The notes below the pieces were generated by a model. The model did no database searches. It saw nothing but the letters and a program-made list of their open reading frames with translations, and had not been told where the DNA came from. Made by a program: the position numbers and the translations under genes. DNA of 64,000 nucleotides from Omphalotus guepiniiformis (Eukaryota > Basidiomycota > Agaricomycetes > Agaricales > Omphalotaceae), in the NCBI GenBank assembly GCA_028554645.1, contig JAQOOI010000012.1, positions 62,001 through 126,000 of the forward strand. Direction: 5' to 3'. Positions 22,020-34,569 of the stretch are shown in pieces (the stretch's first letter is position 1; each line of letters opens with the position of its first letter).

Positions 22020-22700
22020 TTCCAAGCGTTCAAAATACTCTTGTTGGTACCTTTCCATCTGAAGAAGCACAGAGCCGTTACGTGCGGTCGAAATGGCCTG
22101 GTCATATCTCCGTGACTGCCAGAAATCATTCTACCAGAAGTGAAAGACTCACTGTGAAACGAAGATAGCAGCTTTTGATTTTCTCATTCATGTCATATAC
22201 ACTCCGTTCTAGTCGCGGAGTGTCTCTCCATGCTCTATACGTGTAGAAAATCTTGGCCAGAAAGCCCATCTCATAGTCGTCATCGTGGTTGGCACAAGCG
22301 TAGAGGTTCAAGCAGCGTTTATACATCTCCTGCAGCTGCCTACAATGGACGAAGCTTGTCAATCTGTTGCCTTCATAAGAGTGACAGGGTAGAAAACTTA
22401 CGCCTGAAGGTCTTCTAGCATACTAAGATGTTCAGTGCTGTCCAGTACCACCAGATCATCGCAATTGATCACATAATGAGTCAAAACGGGTAGACCGAGA
22501 ACGTGAGCTTTACATCTTTCAACGGGATAACATCAATAGGCCGAAAATATGAAGGCACCGACCTTCTGGTGCCTTGATGCCGGGAGAACATGCCTGGTTA
22601 TGTTGTAAGTGCTGCGAGAACAGTGATGAAGCTATCAGAATCCAATAAAGCAGTGTATTTTGCGGGTCTTGTCGCTGATGACTCGGGACAGAAAAAAAAC
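22020..22700 (-). CDS. Unrecognised multi-exon gene with helical segments
   Basis: Several minus-strand segments look coding and join by plausible short introns. They are LGLPVLTHYVINCDDLVVLD and STEHLSMLEDLQA (about 22490-22405), then QLQEMYKRCLNLYACANHDD and RAWRDTPRLERSVYDMNEKI (22362-22150), then RRYDQAISTARNGSVLLQ and MERYQQEYFERLE (about 22110-22030). Further upstream, YTALLDSDSFITVLAALTT (about 22655-22600) may belong as well. The composition suggests helical, possibly adaptor-like structure, similar in feel to N-terminal helical domains of fungal signalling proteins. I do not recognise the family, and neither the start nor the stop is fixed. It lies downstream of the ING gene on the same strand. 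Confidence 0.4.
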
Positions 22701-22822
22701 CTTTGTGATACCGCTGGAGAAACGTTCATATTGCACAAACAGATATACTACCACTCCTAAGGGTATGAAACAATGGAGTGAGGACAAGGCATTCATCAAG
22801 GATCGCGCCGCGCAACACTAGC

Positions 22823-24129
22823 TTATTTCTTTCTTCCCTTCCTCCCTGTGCTGCTTGTGGAGGCAGCGGCTACCTTACCTTCACATACTGAGCAATACCA
22901 CTTGTCAGGCAGTGGTTTACTCAATCCTACACAAGATAAGTGGAACTACGAGATCTCAGTACTCTGGATCAATACAAACGCAGACTCGGAACACACCCAT
23001 TCGTAAGGACAGGCGCCCTCGTTATCGCAAGCAATCATCTAAAATCCGGAAAGGGAATCAGTACTGCAAGATATGAACAATGATACATGACTTCACATCG
23101 CCATAACTGCTTGTCTGACAAAAGCAGTAGAGTTTATCGTCGTCAGCGTCGTCGAGATCTTCATCGGCATCGGCATCGTCGTCGCCTAACTCTATCTCCT
23201 CGACCGGAAGATGAACTTGACGCGAGAGGCCAGAGCTCCGGCTTTGCATGGGTTTAGTGTTTACAGGGCCGGCTGGCGATGCAGAACGAGTTTTGGTGGC
23301 GGGAAGCTTGATAGAAGGAGAATATCCGGAACGGCCTGGACGTTCTAGATGTTCAACTTCAGTTCTCATGAACTAAATTTAACATGAGAAACCGAAGCTT
23401 ACTCTTTATTGCCGCAGAGATAGAAGCGGTAGCCGTTGTAGAACGACGAATGTCTGAATGTAAAGTCACTGATGGGTTCGGTGCAAGCGCAAGTTTCAGG
23501 CTATCATTGAGAGTCGTTACTGGATCCTGACCGGAAATTCCGACAGTTGCAGGAGTTGTGAAGGAGGGAATGGTTAAAGGTAAGCTCCTCGGGCTGAAAT
23601 AATCGGAAGACGGGGCGTCTCCTTGTAATACACGGATTTTGTTCAGATCAGTATCGAGACGATGACGAGTGCGAGTGACGAGCTCTACGATACGCTGAGC
23701 AAGGTTAATTTTCTCGTTGGAAAGCTGTTCAATCTCCGCATACGAGCTCTGTATCTTTGCTTGAAGGTGCGAGACTGACCTCGCCGATGGTGATGGTGAA
23801 GGAGAGGGCGAAAACCCAATCGAATTTCCACTATCACGCAAAGTGTGTCGAATCCATCGTGCATTATCAATATCAATTTGTTGTTGTAAGTCTAGATGTA
23901 CGTCCTTTAAGATGTCAATAGACACTCGTAACATAGTGTGCTATACCTTGCGCGCGAGCATCCTTATATCTTATTTCCTCTAGATAATGGCCTACCTCAT
24001 GAGGGAGATTGTCAAGACCTTCGAGTCAGGTCAGCGCTAGTAAGATCACAAAAATGCAGGGACCCAACTGTATATAAACTCGCTTGCGATATTTGCAGCG
24101 TCCTCGAGATTCTGCTGGGAAACGTTCAT
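22823..24129 (-). CDS. ING-family PHD-finger protein
   Basis: Inhibitor-of-growth proteins are subunits of histone acetyltransferase or deacetylase complexes and read H3K4 methylation. ATG 24129 opens MNVSQQNLEDAANIASEFIY, spliced to LDNLPHEVGHYLEEIRYKDA and RAQ|DLQQQIDIDNARWIRHTL, which is the ING N-terminal helical domain. A Ser/Pro linker and INLAQRIVELVTRTRHRLD follow. The acidic stretch at 23200-23120 (DDDADADEDLDDADDDK) precedes the PHD finger: YCFCQTSSYGD, MIACDNEGACPYEW, FHLSCVGLSKPLPDKWYC and SVC. Its Cys4-His-Cys3 ligands are present and spread over three exons. The basic tail (GRKGRKK) ends at 22823 and resembles the polybasic region of ING proteins. It appears complete. Confidence 0.93.
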
Positions 24130-24737
24130 GATCTGGAACCACCTTCGCTTTCTACCGTGAATATGTTTCTGTGAAGAGAGTACGAATCGAATTTTGAGCT
24201 GAGTAAGTAGTTGGTGGTTGGAAGGGAAGGACTGCGGAAGCCGTGGTCGGCATGTTCGAGGATAACTGATTGTCACGTGCCATCGCTCCCTTCGGCTCCG
24301 GTCTGCGAGCGCGGCGCAGCACTTCCGACTTCAACTCCATTGACCCCATTCGAATTCATGGATATATGCGTGGTTCACTTTCACTTCGTCAGGTTTTGTT
24401 TCATGCCGGGTTAAACAAGCTATCTGAGGCTGAACAGCATCAAGTACTTCCATAACCTCGAACACCTGCGGTTTCGACTGTTTCGTAGGAACACTGCTGG
24501 AGCTGGATGTTTGCAAGGTTGAGGGCGAATGAAATGGTGCTGATGATAGCAGCTAGCTCTCTCTCTCTGTGGAAAGTACGCCCTTACATTGCTATATGCT
24601 GAGCTGATAGGTACATATCGTTTACTTCTGCTTCTAAAGAGAGCTTCTAGCTCCATGTAACAGCTGACGCGGACGGTCCACCTGAACAGTAACGCATGCA
24701 ATTTAAATATTGTGGTATGTCTGGAGATTTCAACTAC
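24130..24737. promoter_or_regulatory. Divergent intergenic region between the ING gene and the GMC gene
   Basis: The two starts face away from each other over about 600 bp. No additional gene is supported. A short (ct)n tract occurs near 24560. Specific elements were not identified. Confidence 0.4.
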
Positions 24738-27063
24738 ATGGAGTCTCTCTACCTCCAAGTACTATGTTTTCTAGGCTTACAAGTCGCGCGTTCTCTTGCA
24801 GCGCTCTACAATCATGCAGATGATATCGCCTCGTTCCACTATGATTTTATCATAATTGGTGGTACGTGCAGATTCTTTTTGATCTTATGTCCGTAAACTC
24901 AAGCAAACTTGCAACAGGGGGTACGGCGGGCAGTGTTCTCGCCAATAGACTCACCGAGAACCCGAGCTTCTCAGTGTTGGTGTTGGAGGCTGGTGGTAGG
25001 CGAGTATTCGAGGAGTGTCCAGAACTATGAATGCTCACGCCCCCTCACAGCAATATAGGTGCCGTTCCTACTGAGGTCCCGTTCTATTGTACGATGCCAC
25101 ATCCTCAATATGATTGGAACTATACTACGACGCCTCAAGTCGGTTTGAACGGCAACTCCATCGCACTCAGCCGAGGATTCGTATTGGGAGGGAGCAGCTC
25201 TATAAGTGCGTAAGAGCAGGCTCTGAGTCTTGTCGATATATACTCACCTTTAAGTCACCTTATCCCTAAAACCAGATGGAATGTTCTATACTCGCGGGTC
25301 AGAAGACGATTTCGACCGGCTGGCCAGAGTCACGGGTGATATGGGATGGTCTTGGGAACATGTCCAGCCATATATTCGACGCGTACGTAAATCAGCTTCG
25401 CCATTATTTCGACGCGTTGACATTCTCTCCTTAGAATGAGAGATGGACCGCTCCTGCTGACCACCATAATACAACCGGACAGTATGATCCATCTATTCAC
25501 AGCGTCACTGGGATCACGTCTGTCAGCCTCGCTGGATACCCCCAACCCATCAACGACAAGATCATTCAAGCTTCTAAGGAGTTGGGTGCAGAGTTCATTT
25601 TCAATCTTGACATGAACTCTGGCCGACCATTAGGACTCGGTGAGAACTTTATCGTTTCGGCTCCTGACAAAGCATGATTCACATCAATATGGTATTGTCT
25701 ATTTTCAAGGATGGTTACAGACGACGATTGATGGCGGTAACCGGAGCAGCGCTGCTACCTCCTACCTTGCAACGACTTTCGTGGATCGGGAAAATCTACA
25801 TGTCCTCGTTAATGCTCGAGTTACAAGAATTTTGCGAACGAGAGGCACGTCTGATACGGGCATGGTGTTCACAGGGGTAGAATTCGCACAGGGCGCAAAT
25901 GGTAAGTTTTCTAGCAACGCCATCTCGAATATAACTGAAATCTGGACTCCCAATGATCAGGTACCCGATATGAAGTGCGAGCATCGAAAGAAGTTCTCCT
26001 TTCAGCTGGAACTGTCGGCACACCTCAGATTCTGATGAATTCGGGCATAGGTAATGCCAGCTACTTATTATCCATGGGTATCACGCCCCTTCTCAATCTG
26101 CCAAGCGTTGGCCGGAACTTCTCCGACCACCCTCGACTGGCAAATAACTGGTATGTCGATAGTAGAGATACATGGGACGATATCAATCGGAATGTGACGC
26201 TTGCGAGCGATTTGGAGCGCAAGTGGAGAGACACTGGGAAAGGTCCCCTCGTGGACACCTTTGTGAGCCATTTAGCATTTATTCGACTCGATGAGAGTGT
26301 ACTTGAGGAACTTGGGGATCCTTCGGCTGGTTTGAATACTGCACACTATGAACTTGGATTCTCGGTACGTGGGTTTAGGGTTTTCTTCGTAAAATCCTGA
26401 AAAGGACGACTAATTTGGTATAGAATGGTCTAGTTGGTGCTCTACCTCCGCCTCCAGGGAATTTTCTCAGTATTACGACACGCGTCGTTACTCCTACATC
26501 TCGTCCGTCATATCATCCTTCTTTTTTGCCTTTTTTTCCAGACTGATAGCAGACGATTTACAGGTGGTTCTATTACATTGAAGTCCTCGGATCCTTTCGA
26601 TGACCCGATCATCGATCCTGGATACCTTTCGACCGTGTTCGACATTACCGCGATGCGTGCGGCTGTGAAAAGGTCTTTCAAGTTTCTTTCAGCACCTGTG
26701 TGGTCTGGGTATATTCTCAAACCGTACGGAGCACTGGAGAATGCGACCACGGAAGAATTGCTCGACGCGTACATTCGAAGTTATACGGGAAGCTCCGCGC
26801 ATGCCGTTGGGACTGCTGCAATGTCCACTGTTAATGCGACCTTCGGAGTTGTTGACCCGGACTTCAAGGTGAAGCATGTTCAAGGGCTGAGGGTGATCGA
26901 TGCTTCTGTCTTCGTAAGTAGCCTTACTGTAGCTCTATCGTATACTTGTCATTGACCCATGACCCTGTTGCAGCCTTTTGTCCCAAGCGGCCATACTCAA
27001 GCGCCAGTGTATATTATTGCTGAAAGAGCAGCAGATTTCCTCAAAAGCAACTGGGAGGCTTAA
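24738..27063 (+). CDS. Secreted GMC oxidoreductase, aryl-alcohol-oxidase-like
   Basis: A flavin-dependent oxidase of the glucose-methanol-choline family. ATG 24738 begins a signal peptide (MESLYLQVLCFLGLQVARSL). After an intron inside the FAD motif (FIIIGGGTAGSVLANRLTEN) come VLVLEAGG, LSRGFVLGGSSSI (GMC signature 1), MFYTRGSEDDFDRLA, RASKEVLLSAGTVGTPQIL (signature 2) and VGRNFSDHPRLANNWY. The C-terminal half has GSITLKSSDPFDDPIIDPGY, SSAHAVGTAAMS with the first catalytic His, and FVPSGHTQAPVYIIAERAAD with a His in the second position. A His-His pair is characteristic of aryl-alcohol oxidases; other GMC enzymes have His-Asn. Several short introns interrupt it. The likely role is extracellular H2O2 supply or aromatic alcohol oxidation. 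Confidence 0.9.
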
Positions 27064-28072
27064 AGGTCGTCTTCGAATTCTATTTTCTGCGGTATTTGTG
27101 CGGAAGTACTACCGTAGGTTCGAGACTATAGACGTAACGTGGAATAACGACTATCTCAGCTGTTTGGTTCTTATCGTATCTGGGGACGAGTCTGCAACGC
27201 TCTCGATGCATGGCCTCGTCGACTGAAATCATGAAACCTTCTTTATTAGCCAACGATGGCAGAAGTAAATCATTGGAAATGGCGTACCAACGTCGATAGA
27301 AGATTCCTTAGTCTTCAGAACAGAAATGTCGTATCCCGCACAACTTCACGGCATCTTGTGTCTCAGAAAATACCTCGCGACATTGTATCTATTCAAGGGA
27401 TTTTAATCTTGATATGTTCTTTGGAAGAATATGCGGTTACATAAGTACGAGCGAAAACGAATAGTAAAATTTCACGCACCAAGCTGCCCAACTCGCATCT
27501 CCCAAATAACCGATATATTGGAATGGCTCCCTGGAGTTGTAATTTATATATGTCATCCCGTCCTTGAGCTTGAGCTGAAACAATGGGCGTATGGCATTCA
27601 AATGAGAGCCCGAGGATTTGAGCGAAAGCAGGGCAAAGCTTCGAAGAGCTTGAAGATTTGAGATTTGAATGTGGGCGAATTGCGATCATGATTATTGGCT
27701 GCCCTGAATCTTGTACGATAATGAGTGTTTCTCCTCGCCGAAGTGCCCAGGTAAGCACACACGCCAACACGTACTGCCACTGCAAGCACTGGCCTCGAGT
27801 AATACCTCCGATATTGACATATCGACCGAGGATAGCTCATATAGTGCTCATCCTTGCGCTTGAGGGACAAAACGATGAGAAATTATGTAACTTCTCGAAT
27901 GAGTCAGCTTATCAGGTCTAGCCAGCACTGACACGTGGCGGGTAAAAGTTACTTCGAAACATCTGGCGATAACGGTTACGGAATGTCCAGGTCCTGACCA
28001 GACGGTCCTGACAATATCATAAAGCTGGCGACATCTTTTGCGTATGTCTTCCTCAAGTCTTTCAAGTCGTAG
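27064..28072. other. Intergenic region between the GMC and F-box genes
   Basis: About 1 kb with scattered open frames of 60-130 codons on both strands. None shows a domain or consistent intron structure. It should include the F-box promoter. Confidence 0.4.
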
Positions 28073-29575
28073 ATGATTCGTTCCCAGTCATTTCCTTCCC
28101 TTGAAGCAGCAAGGGAAGCTATCTCCTACGCTGATTCTCAGACGCTTGTTTCTCACTTACTCATTGCATGCTCGACATATGTTCCGACTGGGGCCCATGC
28201 ACTCGAGATTCGTCGCCAGCTTACTCAGACTCTGCCGGCACAGCTTGAAACTATAGACTCTCAAATATACCAGCTCCAGTCGATTCTAGGTGACCTGTGT
28301 CGTCAACGAGCTGCCCTATTGAATGTCGTTGGCGTGCATTCCGCTTCCGTTTCCGTGGTCAGGAGACTCCCGACGGAGATTCTATACGACATTTTTGTGA
28401 AGACTATTTGGAATGCGGACGTCGAACGAGACGAACCTTTCGCATCGGAGCAGTTGAAGTTAATGAGGGTATGTAAAAGATGGGACGAGGTCATCAGGGG
28501 CTCTCCTCAGCTCTGGACGAATATCGACATGGCCGGCCATGACCCTTTCGGTGCGACTCGGGTATACAATCCAGGGAATCTTAATAGACTATTAGGACTC
28601 TCACAAAACCTTCCCTTATCCCTAAATATCCGTGCACCGAACACGATTCCACCCTCGATTTGGGTCGCCCTCGCTTCACATTCTTCAAGGTGGCGATCCG
28701 CAAAGTTGACGATAAATCACGAACATTTGAAGCTCATATCGGATATGAGGGTAGAGTTTTCGGAATTGGAGGAGTTGTCTTTAGTATGTGTAGGCGAGGG
28801 TTATGGGCCAGGATTGAATGGTGTGGATGACCCGCCGCTGTGCGCATTCGAGCGCGCGCCCAGGCTTCGTATCGCGTCGATAACGGACCACGTAGCGAAT
28901 AGCTACAGCTCACGAATCACTCTTCCTTGGACCCAGCTTGATCAGCTCGAGTGCATAGGTCACTACGTCCCTCGACCCAATACCTCCACTGCCTTCCCTC
29001 ACCTCTACCATCTCTCTTATTTCCCCGCAAATCACATCGTTTCTCCTTCAGACGCTCTAGACGGCCTCACACTCCCATCCCTCCGATCTCTTTCCCTCGG
29101 ACAATATCACCACGCTTCCGCAATCTCTCTCATCGAGCGTTCCTTCTGTCGAGTACAAACTCTCGTGTTGACTCATGCCTGGGTTCGAGATCATCTTTTA
29201 GACTTACTAGACGTATGCCCCTCTCTTGTCGAACTTCGCGTCACTGTAGATGATTATACCCCCTTCGATACCCTATGGCCATACCTCAGCTCACGCGATG
29301 TACTTCCGAATCTGGAATCGCTAGTGGTGTCGCTGAGCACTTATACCCGTCAGATTCCAGGTAACTTCCAAGGGAGCTCGTTCTTGAGCATGCTGAAGCA
29401 GAGAAATGGACTCGAGGAAGCAGAGAGTAGCAAGTTTGAGGTGGTCATAGCGCCGCTAAAGTTGGTTCGGTTGACGAATGTCCCGAGGTATTCAACGTCG
29501 TTCACTGGTTTAAAGATGGGTCTTGACATGTTGAGAGGTGCTGGAGTTGACGTTAATTATGTCTTTCGGGATTGA
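28073..29575 (+). CDS. F-box protein of the expanded Agaricomycete type
   Basis: A single-exon gene of 500 residues. After an N-terminal helical region (IDSQIYQLQSILGDLCRQRA, about 65-85) comes the F-box: VRRLPTEILYDIFVKTIW, then LKLMRVCKRWDEVIRGSPQL and WTNIDM, at roughly residues 95-150. The remainder is a degenerate leucine-rich-repeat-like array (LPSLRSLSLGQYHHASAISL, CPSLVELRVTVDD, LPNLESLVVSL), typical of substrate-recognition domains in SCF ubiquitin ligases. Mushroom genomes carry large numbers of such genes, mostly of unknown target. The ATG at 28073 is the first in the frame. Confidence 0.88.
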   Translation: MIRSQSFPSLEAAREAISYADSQTLVSHLLIACSTYVPTGAHALEIRRQLTQTLPAQLETIDSQIYQLQSILGDLCRQRAALLNVVGVHSASVSVVRRLPTEILYDIFVKTIWNADVERDEPFASEQLKLMRVCKRWDEVIRGSPQLWTNIDMAGHDPFGATRVYNPGNLNRLLGLSQNLPLSLNIRAPNTIPPSIWVALASHSSRWRSAKLTINHEHLKLISDMRVEFSELEELSLVCVGEGYGPGLNGVDDPPLCAFERAPRLRIASITDHVANSYSSRITLPWTQLDQLECIGHYVPRPNTSTAFPHLYHLSYFPANHIVSPSDALDGLTLPSLRSLSLGQYHHASAISLIERSFCRVQTLVLTHAWVRDHLLDLLDVCPSLVELRVTVDDYTPFDTLWPYLSSRDVLPNLESLVVSLSTYTRQIPGNFQGSSFLSMLKQRNGLEEAESSKFEVVIAPLKLVRLTNVPRYSTSFTGLKMGLDMLRGAGVDVNYVFRD

Positions 29576-29902
29576 CGCTTTGTAAACTGCTCGTTGGGCC
29601 ATATATACTAATTTTTTCATAGATTTAGACATATATAATTCAATAGATTAATTATTCTCCGACACAGCTATATCTTGTACATAGAGTCGACCTTTTAAAA
29701 GTTACTTGGACTTGTCTGTAGCTCCGCCTGACTGAAAAATATGAAAAGTGGTGATTCGTTATAATAGTTGAAACACAATGCGCGACCGAAAGAAAGATCG
29801 TCGATAGTTATCGCAATACTACTGAGAAAATTACTCAGTAGCTTACTGCTATTTGAATACCAACGATGGCAACAGCTAATTCTTGTACATGATTGCTATG
29901 AT
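29576..29902. other. Convergent 3' flanks of the F-box and SCD6 genes
   Basis: AT-rich and without open frames of note. It should contain both 3' untranslated regions. Confidence 0.4.
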
Positions 29903-31448
29903 CTACCTTGAACCAACACCAACGACGGCCGGCATGCCGCGCCCTCGTCGTTGTCCACCTCGAGGCCCACTACCTCGTCGACCATATCCACCCCATCCAC
30001 CAACATAAGCGCCAGGACCCATCAAACCCACACCTCCAGGTTCTCCAAACGTAGCAACATTCTTCTCTCGCTCTTCCTCTCTCCTATTTCTTCCCGACCC
30101 AGGACCACCTCCACGCCTACCTCGTCCACCACGAGACTCTTGTACAGGTCCAGGCGTCAACGAATCAAAGAAAGACTTTTGCGGGTTATACGACTTTGTC
30201 TTATTCTTCGCATTACCCTCCGTCTCACCATCCCCACCTTCAGCGTCACTCGGGTTCGTGTCAACGTCAGAGTCAGAATCTTTCTTTCCCACAGCAGAAC
30301 GTTTGTCAAATCGTGCATTGCTGCTTTGGAAATCAAAGTCGGTGGTGGGGACTGAAATTGGTTTGGCAGCGGCGGCGCCATGCTGCTGACCACCGCGACG
30401 ACCACCACGGTGGCCGTTGGATACGCGCAGGTCACCAAGGGCACGCTCAACGGTCTCGAGTGATGCGGCGGCTGTGTGAACGTTGTTTGTATTGGCACGG
30501 CGAGGGGGCTGTTGGGTCCTACCGGCGGCATTGGGAGGTACAGCCTGAGAAGGCTGCGATTGCGGTTGTTGGCGGGGAGGAGGTACTTGTGGCACCGGCT
30601 GCTGGGCATAGGGATACGCAGCCGGTGGTACAGAAGGAATAGTAGTAGATGCCTGAAAGGGATCATTAGTCGTGTTAGGGCAAGATAGCAAAGAATGGGA
30701 ATAGACAACGTACACCTAATACCGCAGGATCATCATGAACACTTCGTAGAGGAGCTGGTTCGTCCACTGCGAGATCTTTCACTTCAGAAGCCCGAAATAT
30801 GATGTATTCGTATGGGTCGTGAACGGGCGGAATGAATTCTGCCGGAGGGCTGGAAAAAGTGAGTCAGTAAAGTTGTAGGAAAAAAAAGAACCAAGACGCT
30901 ATCGTAGCTCGCAACCGGTTTTCGCAGCATCGGGCATAAAAACAAAGGGGTAGCCTGGGAGAAACAGTAAAGTTCCCGGAATGAAGTGGAACATGCATGG
31001 CACTTCCATGGAAACTACCAGAAAATCGCAGCAAAGCTACACCCATTCCATCCCGCACGTCCAACAAGTTCCAAGCCTCATAAGAAGCACCGTACATCCT
31101 TGCTATGCCGCACCGGTACCGCACTAATCGGTTTTCTTTCCACAACCCTCAAGCCACTCAAGAACCGCCAAAATACGAGACACCACTCACCGCCGGGTTT
31201 CAGTGCCCATAGAATACACTAAAATCAAATTAAAATATCATAAGTCTTCAATCATTTCAAATCATAGAAGAGGACTCGCACCTTTCGAAAGCTGTATAGT
31301 GGAAGCTGCTGGGTCAATGCCAGCGAGAATTCCTCGGTAACGGACATCGGAATGAGAGATTAGAGAAATGGGTTTGCTATGATAGTTTCATGAGTACAAT
31401 TTTTGAAATGGATGGAAGAAGGACGTACCCAATGAAACTGAGAGCCAT
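29903..31448 (-). CDS. SCD6: Scd6/LSM14-family RNA-binding protein
   Basis: A translational repressor and decapping activator found in P-bodies. ATG 31448 encodes MALSFIG, spliced to KPISLISHSDVRYRGILAGI and DPAASTIQLSK, the divergent LSm14 domain. Downstream is a Pro/Gln-rich linker (PQVPPPRQQPQSQPSQAV). The FDF motif follows (TTDFDFQSSNARFDK), then an FFD box (SYNPQKSFFDSLT) and a TFG box (EREKNVATFGEPGG). The C-terminal RGG region (GRGRRGGGPGSGR and a repeat near the end) binds RNA and eIF4G in yeast Scd6. All family modules are present in order. Between about 31430 and 30715 the gene contains several introns whose edges I did not all fix. Confidence 0.93.
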
Positions 31449-32639
31449 CGTAGAAACAGAGAAAGAAAGAAAATGCGGGAGTAAGCGTGTCACTGCGCGT
31501 TTGAGCTCATGTTTGTTCTGGAGGGTCTTGTACAACAATTGACCATCACGAGCTCACTGAGTCAAGCTTCCGACTCCTCAGACAAACACCAATATAGACT
31601 CGACACATTCATGTATTCAGAATCAGAGCTTTGTCCAGGGACATACGGCAGCTTTCGTCTCTTCTGTCCGGGTCTTGTAGGAGATGCGAAGTTCGTCATA
31701 AGGAACGAGGAATTCAAGCCATTTCTTTACTTTGCCAACTTCTCCTCAATATCAAGCCAAAGCAGGTCGTCGATTTGTTACGGCGGTATAGACGCGGTGA
31801 TTGTTACTTCCGCTAAATCGAAGCGACACACGCACGAAAGGGCATTGTCTTCCCGGCCAATACAACCTTCAAACATCACTGTCCGAGACGTGAAAAAACA
31901 GGAAAGGTGAGCAGTGGATTACAGCGCTCCTTTACTAAATCTGATAGAATCTTCATGATAAGGTCATAAGATCAGAAACTGCAAGTCAAGTATCGAACGA
32001 CATGGTGCAGACCTCCTTGCCGTTTTGAAGCTCGCTAATAATTGGAGAGGTTGGAATGTTCGAGGGGTGTATGTTCGACTAGGTCAAGCAGTGGATGGTC
32101 GTGCGCAGCTGGACACAGCTTAAACGTCGCTTGGCGAAGATCGATACAGCAGTCACTGCAGATGTCCTTTACAGACTCAAGTCGACGTCGCTCCATAATA
32201 CACCCTGTCCTTTCCCGTAGATGACACTACTACGCCGACATGGATACAATGTATCGCCGATGTCGTCTGGGTGGTGAAGACAACTGTGCAGATGAAGAAA
32301 ACAAACAGCAACCCGAGGAACCAATATCGGTCACACAATGTCTTCAATTCCTCCGGTTTCTTCTCAGACAGCGACCACTACGGCAGCTGTTTCAGACTCG
32401 GGCGCTCCAGCGTCTCCTTGTCCCAAAAGTAACCGTTCGCGAGAGATATGGAGACGCAGGCGGTCACAATCGAGACAAAGACGAGGACACTGTCGAGCTG
32501 GCATTTTAACGGTTTTTCCTGTCGTTTTTGATCATCCTCTATAGATGACCTTGTTATTGACACTCATACACTCATGAAGCAACTCGTACACTCCGTTATC
32601 TACGCACTTTGACTGCTTGGATCGATTCAGTGACATATA
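31449..32639. other. Region with unrecognised open frames
   Basis: The plus-strand frame 31509-31910 and the minus-strand segments near 32563-32240 are open. The latter include hydrophobic stretches (LVFVSIVTACVSISLA, YWFLGLLFVFFICTVVF) that could be exons of a membrane protein. I cannot join them into a gene with confidence. Confidence 0.3.
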
Positions 32640-33990
32640 TCTCGTTGTGTGAAAGCCCTCAAAGGAGAGGTATCTAGAGGACCAGGCGCACCTTAAAGAC
32701 GTAGATGATGTGAATACTCGTAGCTGTAATACATCCAGCCTCCTCAGAAAGTTTCATAAAAATATTTTTATTGCGAGTATGGTATTTACACGTCGAGCTC
32801 AAGCCCCTTCGCTTACTAGTAAAAGTTATGCTTCAACGTCCTGAACCTCGAACATCTGAATCGAAGTGATCCAGGATGTAAACCAGAAGTAGGACGTTAC
32901 GAACAATATATAGCGCCTTCAGTCCTTCGTTCACAAAAAGCCTTTTCAATGATTTACCATGCAGGAACTTTCATCGATTCTGTGAATTGTAATCCCTTTC
33001 GCAAACGCGTGCTCTTGGTGGAGCGGCAGACTGGCTGTCACATAGGCATCTTGAGAGCGTGCTTGCAGCCCCAGCTCGAATGACTGCTGACCATGACTCG
33101 GCCAAACCCAAGGAGACAATTCTCCCCTCGGAGTACGGATATCCACTGAGAGATATGACATCAATCACGGTTTACTTCCCGCTCAAAAATTTCCTACCAA
33201 CTCCAGGAGTGTGTGGTGCGGAACATTCCAACGTGTTGCGCCGGCCTGAACTATCCAGGTCTCATTGGGTAATTTTTTGCGTATACACTGCGAGGGTGAG
33301 ATTGCTTGGGTATGCGTATGAACGTTGGCGATGGCTGCTCCTATCGAGGGCGACTGTGAGCGGGTGGTATGAGAAGATGGGTTGGTATGTCCTGAAGCGG
33401 GCCTGGGGTCTCTATTGCTGTAAGAATAAGTCGGAAAGGAGAGTGAACCAAAATGAAAAGAGCTCACCGTAGATATCTGCCTTACTAAATGTCCAATCAC
33501 TTCCCTGGTGCCGACGTACGCGTAAGCCCCAGAACGAGATGACAGAGACGAGGATGGGAACGCGTTGGCAATAGGATTGAATGTATGCGTGTTGGGATGC
33601 GCGAAAAGTCAGATATCGAGAGGATCGAACGACGAAAGAGAAGAATAATAAATGAATTAGGGCCCTCGTACAAAGAGTGAGAAAAAGGTTAGTATACACC
33701 GCACCTTTAACCATTCATCCCATCTTCGACATACCCCCTTTCAAAGTTCACCTTTCACTGGGTCTCAGGCCCATCGACATCCACAACCCTCTCAATCCAA
33801 TCTTCTCCCATGCGAGATATCTGTGACTCGAAAGAGTGATAGAAACCACAACGATAGTCCCAACACGATAGTCCCAACACGAGAACGCTGTGACGATTCT
33901 GAGGTAGGTTATGGTCCGTGCGCGTGGAAGAGGATGCATAAGCGCTAAGCAGACGCCCATGCGCAAGCTTCGTCTTTCTCTGATCATGAC
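32640..33990. repeat. Dispersed repeat, copy 1
   Basis: This stretch resembles 48545-49610 in the same order and orientation. Shared blocks include tatctagaggaccaggcgca with the ctagaggactaggcacatct form in copy 2, tatagcgccttcagtccttc, agatgacagagacgaggatg (gaggcgaggatg in copy 2), and cataagcgctaagcagacgc near the right end. Minus-strand frames contain ISFWGLRVRRHQ here and SRFWGLRVRRQQ in copy 2. It may be a degenerate duplicated gene or an unclassified transposable element; no terminal repeats were found. Confidence 0.6.
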
Positions 33991-34569
33991 TCTGTGAGTT
34001 ATTACTTGCAGCTGACTCTCATTCTCGATAACAAACCCGTTCTTGTGCTAGAAGGCGCGCGCTGTTGGGATGGGCAAACGAAAACATGGGCCGTCACTAG
34101 TCTGCCTCGGGCTGTTTCATGCGAGCTGTGGAAAGTATTTGTTAGGAGTAAGAAGTGGTATTCCTCCTTGAAGTGGTTCAGAACAGTGTTATCGTTGTAT
34201 GTATTGTACTACATCCACCAATGACACGTATGGGACTAAACACGATCTAGTTGTAGTATTGGAGTAAATAGGGATGGCAAATGAATGGATTGAGATTTAT
34301 GTATTGAGTTTAGCGAGAAAAGTCGGGGTTGCCTCAACGAGATGAAGAGCCGGCGGGCGCTACATAGCAGGCCCCTTATAGCAATCCCGAACGCCCGCAA
34401 GAAAATCGCATGGCTCGTTCTTTTTTATACAGTATACTCTACGCGATGTCCGGATTTCTAGGTGTATACTCTAAGCAACTCCCGCTAATATAAAAAGGGT
34501 AGAAGACGTGTATAAAGCAACAGAAAATACCCAATACCTTCATATCTGATTCTCTCTAACTGAAGACAG
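33991..34569. other. Region upstream of the sesquiterpene synthase
   Basis: No gene recognised. It presumably contains the terpene synthase promoter. Confidence 0.35.

Noticed and set aside
30157..30708. Plus- and minus-strand frames overlapping the SCD6 RGG region
   Set aside because: They are explained by the low-complexity GC-rich coding sequence of SCD6.
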